Counted from the first letter of the stretch, positions 1 to 7,419 are shown. The stretch: DNA of 28,694 bases from an uncultured Alphaproteobacteria bacterium (GCA_934271715.1 CAKQRZ010000017.1:1-28694); one strand, 5' to 3'. Translations and numbers: made by a program. Notes: generated from the sequence alone by a model not told the origin.

Positions 1-132
1 GTTCATCCTGTCTACTATATTCTACTCATAAAGAATTTCTTAGGTTCCTTTTCTGATATACTAGACTTTATATTTTTTAATATACCGTCTGCATATCCTC
101 TTTTTTGCTTATCTACGATTTCTTATAACCTC

Positions 133-157
133 GCTGACCTCGTCAGCTTTTTTTTTT
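133..157 (+). terminator. Rho-independent terminator of an upstream gene
   Basis: A perfect 6-bp stem (GCTGAC, loop CTC, GTCAGC) is followed directly by ten T residues. The T tract lies only on the plus-strand side, so it should end a transcript entering from the left of the window. The gene it serves is not in the window. Confidence 0.75.
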
Positions 158-388
158 CAACCGAACCTCATCGGCCGGTGATTGACTGTATAGAATAATC
201 CTTTTCCAAAGTCAACACCTTTTTTTATTTTTTTTTGAGTTTTTCATTTTTTCTGTGTCAAACAAGCATATATTACCATTAGCCTAATAACTTTCAAGCT
301 GTCATTTAGTTGTAAATACAAATCGTTGCTGATGTTATCCACAGACGCAGGCTAACAATAACTTTTTTCAAAATAATTTGCATTTTAT
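158..388. other. AT-rich intergenic region with one DnaA box
   Basis: No credible gene is seen. The stretch holds long T runs around 214-255 and a perfect match to the DnaA box consensus, TTATCCACA, at 335-343. No second perfect box was found between 1 and 613, so an origin cannot be claimed. A single box may be chance or a DnaA-responsive regulatory site. Confidence 0.35.
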
Positions 389-419
389 TTGCACCGTGCT
401 GTGCATTTATACTTATTAT
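389..419 (+). promoter_or_regulatory. Possible promoter of infC
   Basis: TTGCAC at 389-394 could be a -35 element, and the AT-rich TATTAT at 414-419 a -10 element with a long 19-base spacer; TATACT at 408-413 is too close. The match is weak. It is proposed because the structured leader and infC follow directly. Confidence 0.3.
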
Positions 420-429
420 ATATGGGAGG

Positions 430-500
430 GCTGAAAGCGTCGTTGTGATTCGCTTTAGGCAAAATAAACCGAATCTCTTGGCAGTAGATTCGGAATCGCC
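430..500 (+). promoter_or_regulatory. Structured 5' leader of infC
   Basis: Two consecutive hairpins can form upstream of infC. The first pairs AAAGCG (434-439) with CGCTTT (451-456). The second pairs CCGAATCT (469-476) with AGATTCGG (486-493), an uninterrupted 8-bp stem around a 9-base loop. About 100 further bases follow before the start codon, giving a leader of roughly 200 bases if the promoter lies near 400. infC is autoregulated in enterobacteria, though by start-codon discrimination. A regulatory leader is an inference; a small separate RNA is the alternative. Confidence 0.35.
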
Positions 501-613
501 GGCGGAATCTGTTAAAAATTATGGCAGAGAGTCGTTTTTATTCTTGATTATCGCGCAATGTTATATATTATATTGTTTGTAAGTATAATTTTAGGAGGAA
601 TAAGGATTCTATA

Positions 614-1144
614 ATGAGTGACGCTCAAATGCATGATGATGACGGACCGAATATTAACGAAAATATTAAAGCTAAACAAGTTCGTCTGATTGACGCCAAC
701 AATGAAAATCGCGGCGTTGTTTCTATTCGCGAAGCCTTGGCTTTGGCCGAAGAAGAGGGTTTAGATCTAATTGAAATTTCACCGCAGGCGACTCCGCCGG
801 TTTGCAAGATTTTGGACTTCGGCAAATATCGCTATGAACAGCAAAAACGTAAAAATGAAGCCAAGAAAAATCAAAAAATCGTGGAAGTTAAAGAACTTAA
901 GCTGCGTCCTATGATTGAAACTCATGATTATGAGGTAAAAGTTAAGCAAGCTAAAAAGTTTTTGGACCAAGGAAATAAAGTTAAATTTACCATGCGTTTC
1001 AAAGGGCGTGAACTCAGCGCTAATGATATGGGGAAAAAGATTTTAACTCAAATACTTGACGATTTAGACGGTGTCTGCAAAGTGGATTCGGAAATGAAGC
1101 TTGAGGGCAGACAAATGACTATGGTAGTAGCGCCGGCTAAATAA
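614..1144 (+). CDS. infC: Translation initiation factor IF-3
   Basis: IF-3 binds the 30S subunit, keeps it apart from 50S and checks start-codon and initiator-tRNA pairing. The 176-residue product has the normal length. The N-terminal domain covers about residues 15-85 with the family signature PPVCKILDFGKYRYEQ at 61-76. A lysine-rich linker helix follows, then the C-terminal domain with MRFKGRE near 127-133. The start is ATG, unlike the rare AUU of enterobacterial infC. The Shine-Dalgarno AGGAGG (593-598) sits 15 bases upstream, longer than ideal, but no better in-frame start exists. No rpmI-rplT pair follows, unlike many bacteria. A terminator closes the unit. Confidence 0.97.
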   Translation: MSDAQMHDDDGPNINENIKAKQVRLIDANNENRGVVSIREALALAEEEGLDLIEISPQATPPVCKILDFGKYRYEQQKRKNEAKKNQKIVEVKELKLRPMIETHDYEVKVKQAKKFLDQGNKVKFTMRFKGRELSANDMGKKILTQILDDLDGVCKVDSEMKLEGRQMTMVVAPAK

Positions 1145-1167
1145 ATAAAACGAATCTGTTTTTTTAA

Positions 1168-1192
1168 GCCTCGCTGACTACGAGGCTTTTTT
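1168..1192 (+). terminator. Terminator of infC
   Basis: AGCCTCG and CGAGGCT form a 7-bp stem around a 7-base loop, followed by a run of T. It lies about 25 bases after the infC stop and separates infC from the metallophosphoesterase gene. Confidence 0.85.
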
Positions 1193-1220
1193 GTTATAAA
1201 GGGAAACAAAGGGATAAAAC

Positions 1221-2033
1221 ATGAGTTTTAAAATATTTATAGTTCTGGCGGTGCTTTTAATTATAATCGGTCTGATTTTACTGATTTGGTCATTTAAAAT
1301 TGAGCCGAATCTGCTGGAAATCAAGCATTACACAATACAAAATGCTAAGCTTTCGGGTTTGCGAATCGCCTATGCAACAGATTTTCACATAGCAAAGAAA
1401 GATAAAAAGCGTCTGAGTAAAATTATAGAAGCAATTAACGCGCAGAATGCAGACCTGATTTTACTGGGCGGAGATTTTATTAAGGGTCATAACGATTTGC
1501 GCACCATGTCGCCGGAACGAATCGCCGCTAAACTGCGCAAACTACAGGCACCGCTCGGAGTCTTCAGCGTTTTGGGAAATCATGACTGGTACATCGGCGG
1601 GCGTAAAATGAAACACGCTCTGCAGGCTGCCGGTATTGTGGTGCTGGAAAATGACAATGAAATTATACATTATAAAGACTCTAAATTTACTCTGGCCGGA
1701 GTCGCCGATAAAATTACCTGTGTCGCCGATTCGGGATTAGCTTTGAAGAACACTCCGGAACCGCGAATCCTTTTAACTCATACGCCGGATGTTTTTCCAG
1801 ACATCAGCGAATCGGTTGATTTAGTCTTGGCGGGCCATACTCACGGAGGACAGGTAAAACTTCCGTTTATCGGCGCACCGATTGTGCCTTTAGAGCATGG
1901 ACGCCGCTATGCCGAGGGGCTTATAGAAGAAAACGGCCGTAAAATGATTGTTTCCAAAGGCTTAGGAACCAGCCGCATTTCGGTTCGCTTTAACTGTAAG
2001 CCGGAAATATTAGTTATTGAATTTACGGAATAA
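1221..2033 (+). CDS. Membrane-anchored calcineurin-like metallophosphoesterase
   Basis: This 270-residue protein belongs to the YkuE/YaeI type of metallophosphoesterases, several of which cleave pyrophosphate in lipid-linked sugar nucleotides or other phosphoesters. Residues 4-24 form one hydrophobic segment, probably a membrane anchor. The metal-binding motifs are complete and in order: D54-x-H56, GGD at 83-85, GNHD at 119-122, H187 and GHTHGGQ at 205-211, so it should be catalytically active with two metal ions. Residues after the anchor probably face the periplasm or the membrane surface. The purine-rich AAAGGGA precedes the ATG. The acetyltransferase gene starts 5 bases after the stop, so they are co-transcribed. 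The substrate cannot be told. Confidence 0.88.
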   Translation: MSFKIFIVLAVLLIIIGLILLIWSFKIEPNLLEIKHYTIQNAKLSGLRIAYATDFHIAKKDKKRLSKIIEAINAQNADLILLGGDFIKGHNDLRTMSPERIAAKLRKLQAPLGVFSVLGNHDWYIGGRKMKHALQAAGIVVLENDNEIIHYKDSKFTLAGVADKITCVADSGLALKNTPEPRILLTHTPDVFPDISESVDLVLAGHTHGGQVKLPFIGAPIVPLEHGRRYAEGLIEENGRKMIVSKGLGTSRISVRFNCKPEILVIEFTE

Positions 2034-2037
2034 AAGT

Positions 2038-2490
2038 ATGAAAATCATAGAGATAGAAGACCGAACAGATAGTTTGCTTGCCGAACTATTGGAACTTTGG
2101 GAAAAATCAGTACGCGCCACGCATTTGTTTTTAAACGAATCGGATATTCAAAATATCAAGAAGTATGTACCGGAAGCTTTGAACAATGTACCGCATTTGA
2201 TTATTGCCGCCGATTCGCAAAATAAACCGCTCGCTTTTATGGGAATAGCCGATAATTTTTTAGAAATGCTGTTTGTTTTGCCGGAAGAAAGGCGAAAAGG
2301 AATCGGCTCGGCATTGTTAAACTACGGCATGGAAAAATATCATATAAACGAATTGTCGGTAAATGAGCAGAATCCGTCTGCTAAATTATTTTATGAACAT
2401 TTAGGATTCGTAACCTATAAAAGAACGGAATTAGACAAGCAAGGCAATCCTTTTCCGATTTTGTATATGAAAAAAGCAAAAGCGTCCTGA
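2038..2490 (+). CDS. GNAT-family N-acetyltransferase, YjaB-like
   Basis: The 150-residue protein carries the GNAT fold: an acetyl-CoA binding loop ERRKGIGSALL near residues 84-94 and a C-terminal NEQNPSAKLFYEHLGF near 109-124. The N-terminal WEKSVRATHLFL (21-32) and C-terminal D-x-x-G-N-P-F-P motif strongly resemble E. coli YjaB, so an amine acetyltransferase of that group is likely; its acceptor is unknown. An in-frame ATG at 2017 lies inside the preceding gene and would add 7 residues, but the ATG at 2038, just after the upstream stop, begins with the typical MKIIEI strand. It forms an operon with the metallophosphoesterase, and its stop codon lies inside the terminator hairpin. Confidence 0.85.
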   Translation: MKIIEIEDRTDSLLAELLELWEKSVRATHLFLNESDIQNIKKYVPEALNNVPHLIIAADSQNKPLAFMGIADNFLEMLFVLPEERRKGIGSALLNYGMEKYHINELSVNEQNPSAKLFYEHLGFVTYKRTELDKQGNPFPILYMKKAKAS

Positions 2491-2508
2491 TTTTTCAGAA
2501 CGCTTTTT
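2478..2508 (+). terminator. Terminator of the metallophosphoesterase-acetyltransferase operon
   Basis: AAAAGCGT (2478-2485) pairs with ACGCTTTT (2500-2507), and CTGA (2487-2490) continues with TCAG (2495-2498) after a one-base bulge on each side. The T run is part of the 3' arm. The acetyltransferase stop codon is inside the stem. Confidence 0.8.
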
Positions 2509-2573
2509 ACTTTATTACAATTTCAGGTATTTGACAGTTTTTTTCAAGTTAAACAATAATTTAAGTCCACTCG

Positions 2574-3119
2574 CTACTTATGCAAAAAGCCCTGCTCCTT
2601 ACAATAAACAATCGCGCTATTGAAAGAAAAATCCCGTCCAAACTCAATAATCGTCCGTGTAAAATTATCATGCGTGTTGATTTTTTTGATGCTTTTAGCC
2701 CACAAGCTCAGATTTTTGTGCATATAACAAATCAAAAAATATTTGTCTGCATCCATCTTACTCAGAGGAATCGTCACAACATTAGTCTTGACAAAATGAT
2801 AATCATGAGGAGCGCAAGAAAAAATATAGTTGGTACCGGTTATAGCACCATAATATTTTCCCTTTAACTCTACAACATAGCAGCAGCCGATATACGAATT
2901 GTCATCGTTGCTATAAATATTATACAGTCTGATGTCTTTGGTTGTCAGGCGCATTACAGCTTCTGTTTGCAAACCAATAGCTACACCCAGCGCCGGAAGC
3001 ATATCTTGCGGACTGGCAACCAGGTGGTCAAAATGAACAAGAGATTTAAAACTGCCTCTGTTCAATGCTTTTTTATTTTTTCCAAACAAAAAAGCCTTAA
3101 GTTTTCTTAACAACTCCAT
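2574..3119 (-). CDS. Orphan protein of unknown function (181 residues)
   Basis: No family was recognised. The product starts with a basic segment (KLKAFLFGKNKKALNRGSFK, residues 6-25), then a mixed alpha/beta region with several aromatic and cysteine residues (GCC near 118-120, CAPHDYHF further on). There is no signal peptide or clear membrane helix, so it is probably cytoplasmic. It is a single-gene unit with its own strong promoter, facing the upstream acetyltransferase. The leader is almost purely A/T and has no Shine-Dalgarno sequence before the ATG. That arrangement recurs at two other orphan genes in the window. Length and codon use argue for a real gene. Confidence 0.7.
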   Translation of the reverse strand: MELLRKLKAFLFGKNKKALNRGSFKSLVHFDHLVASPQDMLPALGVAIGLQTEAVMRLTTKDIRLYNIYSNDDNSYIGCCYVVELKGKYYGAITGTNYIFSCAPHDYHFVKTNVVTIPLSKMDADKYFLICYMHKNLSLWAKSIKKINTHDNFTRTIIEFGRDFSFNSAIVYCKEQGFLHK

Positions 3120-3161
3120 ACATAAAAATTTAAATTAAACAATAATTATTAACTAAAGCTG

Positions 3162-3189
3162 AGTATAGCGATTTTTATATTTTTGTCAA
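3162..3189 (-). promoter_or_regulatory. Promoter of the 181-residue orphan gene
   Basis: Read on the minus strand, TTGACA (3189-3184) and TATACT (3167-3162) are separated by 16 bases, a near-consensus sigma-70 type promoter. The transcript would start about 35 bases before the ATG at 3119. Confidence 0.7.
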
Positions 3190-3246
3190 GTTTTCGTTAA
3201 GACATATTTTACGATTGACTTATAGAGTGGGGCTGATGTAGTGCAG

Positions 3247-3639
3247 TTATTTTTCTATAACCACGACGGCTTGGGCAAACGGATAGTCATCGCTTAGGCT
3301 CACTAAGGCTTGGGCTGTTACGCTGAGTTTTTGCAAATATGTAAAAGCCATACCGCTAATAAGCAGTTCCGGCTTGCCTAAGTCCGTGTGCAGAATTTGA
3401 ATATCTTTCATAAAAATGCCGTCGCGGAAACCCGTCCCCAAAGCTTTGACAAAGGCTTCTTTGGCCGCATAGGCTTTTGCCAGCCTACAGGCTAATTCTT
3501 TATAAGTTAAATCGCCGCGCGAATCCAATTCAGCTTGCTCGCGAGCTCCCATAATCTTTTGCTTGAAGCGTTCCAAAAACTCCGGAGATTTAGCAATTCT
3601 CTCAATATTTACAATGTCGCAGCCCAGCCCCAATATCAT
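3247..3639 (-). CDS. acpS: Holo-[acyl-carrier-protein] synthase
   Basis: AcpS transfers 4'-phosphopantetheine from CoA to the serine of acyl carrier protein, activating it for fatty-acid synthesis. The 130-residue length is normal. The magnesium-binding aspartate is D8 in GLGCDIV, and the second signature, CRLAKAYAAKEAFVKALG at 51-68, carries the catalytic glutamate E61. The gene starts 11 bases after the rsh stop with TAGGAG as ribosome binding site, so it is co-transcribed with rsh. In alphaproteobacteria acpS commonly lies close to rpoZ and rsh, often with pyrE and pdxJ between; those two are absent here. Confidence 0.96.
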   Translation of the reverse strand: MILGLGCDIVNIERIAKSPEFLERFKQKIMGAREQAELDSRGDLTYKELACRLAKAYAAKEAFVKALGTGFRDGIFMKDIQILHTDLGKPELLISGMAFTYLQKLSVTAQALVSLSDDYPFAQAVVVIEK

Positions 3640-3650
3640 AAATCATACTC

Positions 3651-5789
3651 CTACTTGTTGGCACGGGAAACATAGCTGATTGATTTTGCAGATTTTAAAG
3701 CCGTTACAAGATTGTTCAGCTGTTCCACATTTTTAACTTCTATATCCAGCAAAATTTCAAAGTAGCTGACGGTGCGGTATGTAATATTCAAGTTCATAAT
3801 ATTAGAGTTTGCCTTGGCTACAATATTCGCCACATCGGCCAAAGCCCCCGGTTCGTTGCTAATCATCAGCTTCAGGCGGGCTGTATGCTTTTCATTTTCG
3901 GCGTCTGTACCCCAGTCAATATCCAGCCAGCGCTCCGGCTCTTTTTCATAATTTTTCAGCGACGGACAGTCCAAAGTATGAACAGTTACGCCTTTGCCGG
4001 TGGTAACAATGCCGACAATTCTGTCGCCCGGAACCGGATGACAGCAGCCAGCAAAATGCACAGCCATGCCGTCTATCAGACCTTTAATTTTAAGCGCATC
4101 TTTTTTAGATTGTTCTTTTTTGAAAACCGGCAGTTTAATAGAGCTTACCATTTTTTCCAGCTTAGACTGCTTATAAGCCGGATGCACGGCGCGCAGAACA
4201 TCCCAGCCGGTAACCAGCCCTTCGCCGACCTTGGCATAAATATCGTCAACGGTTTCAGCTTCAAAATTAGAAAGCACGTTAACCAGCCCTTTTTCGCTGA
4301 ATTCCTGTTCTTCCTGCTTAAACAGCTTTTCCAGAATTTCTTTGCCCAGAGTTATAAACTGCTCACGCTTATTGATACGGACATAGCGGCGGATTGCGGC
4401 TTTAGCCTTACCGGTAACCACAAACCTATCCCATTCCACCGACGGATGCTGATTTTTAGCGGTTAAGACTTCTACTTGGTCGCCATTTTGCAAAATAGTC
4501 CGCAAAGGTTTAATCTCTCCGTTGATTTTAGCGCCGACGCAGGTATCTCCCACATTAGAATGCACGGCATAGGCAAAGTCAACCGGCGTAGAACCGACCG
4601 GCAGGCCGATTAAATCGCCTTTAGGCGTAAAACAGAAAACTTGGTCATTATACATCTCCAGCTTGGTGTTTTCCAAAAACTCATCCGGATTTTGCGCCTG
4701 ATCCAAAATTTCCAGCAGCTCGCGAATCCAGCGGAAGTTTTTACCCTCGGTGCGCTGACCTTGCTTATACGCCCAATGGGCGGCCACGCCTTTTTCATTA
4801 ACTTCGTGCATTTCATAAGTGCGGATTTGCACTTCAATCCGCACGTCATACGGACCGATTACGCCGGTGTGCAAAGACTGATAGCCATTCGGCTTAGGAG
4901 TAGAAATATAGTCTTTAAAACGGCGCGGCACCATGTGATATTTGCTGTGAATAATACCCAAAGCCTGATAGCAGTCCGCCACGGTATCAACACAGATACG
5001 AAAGGCCATAATATCGGAAAGCTGTTCAAAAGAAGCATTTTTCAGCTGCATTTTGCGCCAAATGGAATACGGAGACTTCTCGCGTCCGGTAATGGTGCAA
5101 TGCACGCCGTTATCCGCCATATCTTGTTCCAGCTGCTTAATAATCTTCGGCACAATATCGCTGCCCTGCTCGCGTAAAAAGTTCAGGCGGGCGACAATAG
5201 AGTCATGCGCGTCTTTATAGAGTTCGGCAAAAGCGATTTCATCCATCTCTTCTTTGACTTCCTGCATGCCGATGCGCTCGGCCAAAGGTGCGTAAATATC
5301 TAAAGTTTCTTTAGCTATGCGGGCGCGTTTTTCCGGCGGGCAAAAGTGCAGGGTGCGCATGTTATGCAGACGGTCGGCAAGCTTTATCAGCAGCACGCGG
5401 ATATCTTCCGACATCGCCAAAAGCAGCTTGCGGAAATTTTCTGCCTGTTTGCTGGAGCCGGATTTTTGCTCAATCATCGCCAATTTGGTTAAACCGTCTA
5501 CCAGCTGAGCCACTTGGTCGCCGAATAAATTGCGGATTTCATCAAGCGTGGTGTCGGTGTCTTCAACCGTGTCATGCAGCAAAGCGGCGATAATAGAGGC
5601 GCTGTCCAGCTTGAACTTGGTAAGAATGCCGGCAACCTCAATCGGATGCGAATAGTACGGGTCGCCTGAAGTCCGCAGCTGAGAGCCGTGTTTTTTCAGG
5701 GCAAACACATAGGCGCGGTTCAGCGCGTCTTCATCGGCGTAAGGGTCGTAAGATTTTACTAAATCAACAAGTTCATACTGTCTCAGCAT
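3651..5789 (-). CDS. rsh: Bifunctional (p)ppGpp synthetase/hydrolase, RSH family
   Basis: This cytoplasmic enzyme makes and degrades (p)ppGpp, the stringent-response alarmone. The 712-residue product has all RSH domains. The HD hydrolase domain is intact, with H48 and H72-D73 in HDTVEDT. The synthetase domain has D259 in DIMAFRI, RFKD at 290-293 (the RxKD type of bifunctional enzymes, not the ExDD of RelA), NGYQSLHT at 301-308 and E319 in VEVQIRT. The TGS domain covers about 384-445, the Cys/His motif GCCHPVPGD 581-589, and an ACT domain about 640-708. Both activities should therefore be present. rpoZ lies upstream with a terminator-like hairpin between them, and acpS follows. Confidence 0.97.
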   Translation of the reverse strand: MLRQYELVDLVKSYDPYADEDALNRAYVFALKKHGSQLRTSGDPYYSHPIEVAGILTKFKLDSASIIAALLHDTVEDTDTTLDEIRNLFGDQVAQLVDGLTKLAMIEQKSGSSKQAENFRKLLLAMSEDIRVLLIKLADRLHNMRTLHFCPPEKRARIAKETLDIYAPLAERIGMQEVKEEMDEIAFAELYKDAHDSIVARLNFLREQGSDIVPKIIKQLEQDMADNGVHCTITGREKSPYSIWRKMQLKNASFEQLSDIMAFRICVDTVADCYQALGIIHSKYHMVPRRFKDYISTPKPNGYQSLHTGVIGPYDVRIEVQIRTYEMHEVNEKGVAAHWAYKQGQRTEGKNFRWIRELLEILDQAQNPDEFLENTKLEMYNDQVFCFTPKGDLIGLPVGSTPVDFAYAVHSNVGDTCVGAKINGEIKPLRTILQNGDQVEVLTAKNQHPSVEWDRFVVTGKAKAAIRRYVRINKREQFITLGKEILEKLFKQEEQEFSEKGLVNVLSNFEAETVDDIYAKVGEGLVTGWDVLRAVHPAYKQSKLEKMVSSIKLPVFKKEQSKKDALKIKGLIDGMAVHFAGCCHPVPGDRIVGIVTTGKGVTVHTLDCPSLKNYEKEPERWLDIDWGTDAENEKHTARLKLMISNEPGALADVANIVAKANSNIMNLNITYRTVSYFEILLDIEVKNVEQLNNLVTALKSAKSISYVSRANK

Positions 5790-5811
5790 CGGGCGTTATC
5801 CTGTCTATCAA

Positions 5812-5855
5812 TAAAAAAAAGCAAAACATACATAATATATAATACGTTTTGCTTT
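5812..5855 (-). terminator. Intercistronic terminator or attenuator between rpoZ and rsh
   Basis: On the minus strand a perfect 10-bp stem (AAAGCAAAAC with GTTTTGCTTT, 18-base loop) is followed by T residues. It begins 27 bases after the rpoZ stop. The stem is AT-rich, so termination is probably partial. The loop contains TATATTATG-like sequence that could also serve as a -10 element for rsh. Confidence 0.65.
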
Positions 5856-5882
5856 ATGAAATGTTAATTTTTCGGATGAAGA

Positions 5883-6362
5883 TTATAAATCGTCATCGTC
5901 TCCCATGCCGTCGTCCAAAGCCTCATCGCCCAAGTCGGCGTCATCGTCAAAATCAATATCGGCGTCAGCGTCAGAATCCAGATTTAAATCATCATCGTCG
6001 TCGCTGCCGTGAACCTGCATGGTGTCATTCAAATCTTCATCGCTGATCATATCGCTGGAGAACTGGCCGTCCATATCTGCCAATTCTTTTTCAGCCGCCA
6101 GAATTTCTACTTCTTCATCTTCCGGCTCTTCAACTTCAACGTATTTCTGCTGTCCCATAACCAAAGACTTCTGCAAATCTTCAATGCTTACGCGGTTCTC
6201 GGCGATTTCGCGCAAAGCCACAACCGAATTCTTATCATTGTCGCGTTCAACGCACAGCGGAGCGCCGGAAGAAATATCGCGGGCGCGCTGAGCTGCAACC
6301 ATTACAAGGTCATAGCGGTTAGGAATTTTATCAATACAATCTTCAACAGTAACTCTTGCCAT
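5883..6362 (-). CDS. rpoZ: RNA polymerase omega subunit with acidic C-terminal tail
   Basis: Omega helps assemble RNA polymerase by chaperoning beta prime, and in proteobacteria its N-terminus forms part of ppGpp site 1. The core, residues 1-62, is canonical: MARVTVEDCI at the start, NRYDLVMVAAQRARDI at 15-30 and SVVALREIAE at 46-55. The product is 159 residues, whereas omega proteins are usually about 90-130. The extra part is strongly acidic from residue 77 onward; in residues 121-159 there are 21 Asp and one Glu among 39. The reading frame is continuous with no sign of a fusion to another domain. It has its own promoter and lies directly upstream of rsh. Confidence 0.95.
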   Translation of the reverse strand: MARVTVEDCIDKIPNRYDLVMVAAQRARDISSGAPLCVERDNDKNSVVALREIAENRVSIEDLQKSLVMGQQKYVEVEEPEDEEVEILAAEKELADMDGQFSSDMISDEDLNDTMQVHGSDDDDDLNLDSDADADIDFDDDADLGDEALDDGMGDDDDL

Positions 6363-6400
6363 TTTAAATACCTTTTAATTAAAAGTTTGTCTGTTTAGTG

Positions 6401-6429
6401 TTTATACATACTATCCGTTGGAAATGCAA
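6401..6429 (-). promoter_or_regulatory. Promoter of rpoZ
   Basis: On the minus strand TTGCAT (6429-6424) and TATAAA (6406-6401) have a 17-base spacer. The start codon is about 39 bases downstream of the -10 element. Confidence 0.6.
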
Positions 6430-6478
6430 GGATTTTTTTCAAATCCGCCGGAATTTTATGCTGCTGTACCAAGCACGC

Positions 6479-7102
6479 CTATCTAAAAAACAGCCCCATG
6501 CAAACGCTGCCGTCATAATCTTTGAAGCCGGTGCGGCAATATTTGTTGGCAATATCGTGCGTTACAATATTTATGCCGCCGTCGGCGCAGGCAAAATAAG
6601 CATCGCTACGCTCATACGTTCCCACGCAGCCCTGCCCGTTTTGCTTTATGCCTGAAGCGCCGTTCAAAAAGTTATGCGCTAAGTTGATTGAAACGCCGTA
6701 TAATCCGGTGGCATTGCCGCTTCCCCAATTCTGAGTGGTTAAGGCGATACATTGCCTTTCGGTCAGCCCGCAGATTCGCAAGCCGAAAATTGCTCCATCC
6801 TCGGATGCGGCCAGCAAAACCGAAGTATTTCCGCCTAAGGGCAGTTGATAGTCATTCTGCGGATATATTCCCAGCTGCAGCGCCTGCGACGATCCTAAGC
6901 CCTCATAAGTTTTTTGATTAGCATAGGTTGTCCGCACATTTGACACAATCTGCATCAGATAGTCTATAGACTTGCTGATTTTAAACTGTTCCATAGCTTT
7001 GCTGTATCCGGCAATTCCGCCGACACTCAGTACTCCGATAATTGCCAAAACACCCAGCATTTCAATCATGCTCCGGCCAAGTTCAGAAACAGACTTCTGC
7101 AT
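6479..7102 (-). CDS. Type IV pilin-like protein
   Basis: The 207-residue product begins with a type IV prepilin signature. A short 9-residue leader ends in G9, followed by a hydrophobic helix with the conserved glutamate at mature position 5 (E14). Mature residue 1 is Arg instead of the usual Phe or Met. The helix covers about 14-33 and continues amphipathically. The C-terminal part contains GLRICGLTERQC and six cysteines (111, 118, 159, 172, 189, 201), able to form disulfides, and resembles PilS-type IVb pilins. It is likely processed by a prepilin peptidase and exported to the envelope. No other pilus gene is nearby, so it is an orphan pilin or minor pseudopilin. A strong GGAGAG ribosome binding site precedes it. 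Confidence 0.82.
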   Translation of the reverse strand: MQKSVSELGRSMIEMLGVLAIIGVLSVGGIAGYSKAMEQFKISKSIDYLMQIVSNVRTTYANQKTYEGLGSSQALQLGIYPQNDYQLPLGGNTSVLLAASEDGAIFGLRICGLTERQCIALTTQNWGSGNATGLYGVSINLAHNFLNGASGIKQNGQGCVGTYERSDAYFACADGGINIVTHDIANKYCRTGFKDYDGSVCMGLFFR

Positions 7103-7129
7103 TTATCTCTCCTTTTTATATTTTAGATA

Positions 7130-7149
7130 TAGTTCATTAAACAGAACTA
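7130..7149. promoter_or_regulatory. Operator-like dyad between pilin and XRE genes
   Basis: TAGTTC (7130-7135) and GAACTA (7144-7149) form a perfect 6-bp inverted repeat with an 8-base spacer. The spacer holds the -10 element of the pilin promoter. This size and position suit a dimeric helix-turn-helix repressor, and the divergent neighbour encodes one. Binding is an inference. Confidence 0.45.
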
Positions 7150-7164
7150 CTCATAAAAAGTCAA
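7136..7164 (-). promoter_or_regulatory. Promoter of the pilin-like gene
   Basis: On the minus strand TTGACT (7164-7159) and TTTAAT (7141-7136) are 17 bases apart. The transcript would start about 27 bases before the ATG at 7102. Confidence 0.6.
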
Positions 7165-7182
7165 GTGTTTTATATTAGAGGC

Positions 7183-7419
7183 ATGAACAAAAGAGATGCT
7201 CAAAATATAAGTGATAAAATTGTTGCTGTTCTTAAAGAAGAACGCATAAAAAAAGGTATCAGCCAATATAAACTGGCTAAAGATACCGGCATGAGCAAAA
7301 GCTCTATACTATATATAGAAAACGGCAAGCAGCACCCTACCCTTTATACAATCATCCTTATTTCAAAATATCTGAATGTAGAAATCGGCAGCATTATCAG
7401 CTCTATTGATAATATGTGA
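7183..7419 (+). CDS. XRE/Cro-like helix-turn-helix regulator
   Basis: The small 78-residue protein consists almost entirely of one Cro/C1-type DNA-binding domain. The region KKGISQYKLAKDTGMSKSSI contains the helix-turn-helix and is followed by YIENGKQHPTLYTIILISKYL, typical of the family. The start at 7183 is preferred because AGAGG lies just upstream; an in-frame ATG at 7165 would precede it without such a site. It is divergent from the pilin gene and may control it and itself through the dyad at 7130-7149. Its stop codon lies inside the first of three 24-bp direct repeats. No toxin partner is visible. Confidence 0.85.
   Translation: MNKRDAQNISDKIVAVLKEERIKKGISQYKLAKDTGMSKSSILYIENGKQHPTLYTIILISKYLNVEIGSIISSIDNM

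Noticed and set aside
1..198. Open plus-strand frame entering from the left edge
   Set aside because: It runs to a TAA at 196-198, but it is very AT-rich, reads through a convincing terminator at 133-157 and gives a low-complexity Phe/Ile/Leu-rich peptide. I take it as non-coding.
3885..5177. Long plus-strand frames opposite rsh
   Set aside because: They are shadows of the conserved rsh coding sequence on the other strand and have no family features or start signals.
5849..6398. Plus-strand frames opposite rpoZ
   Set aside because: They arise from the biased Asp-rich codons of the omega tail and from the rpoZ core read backwards.
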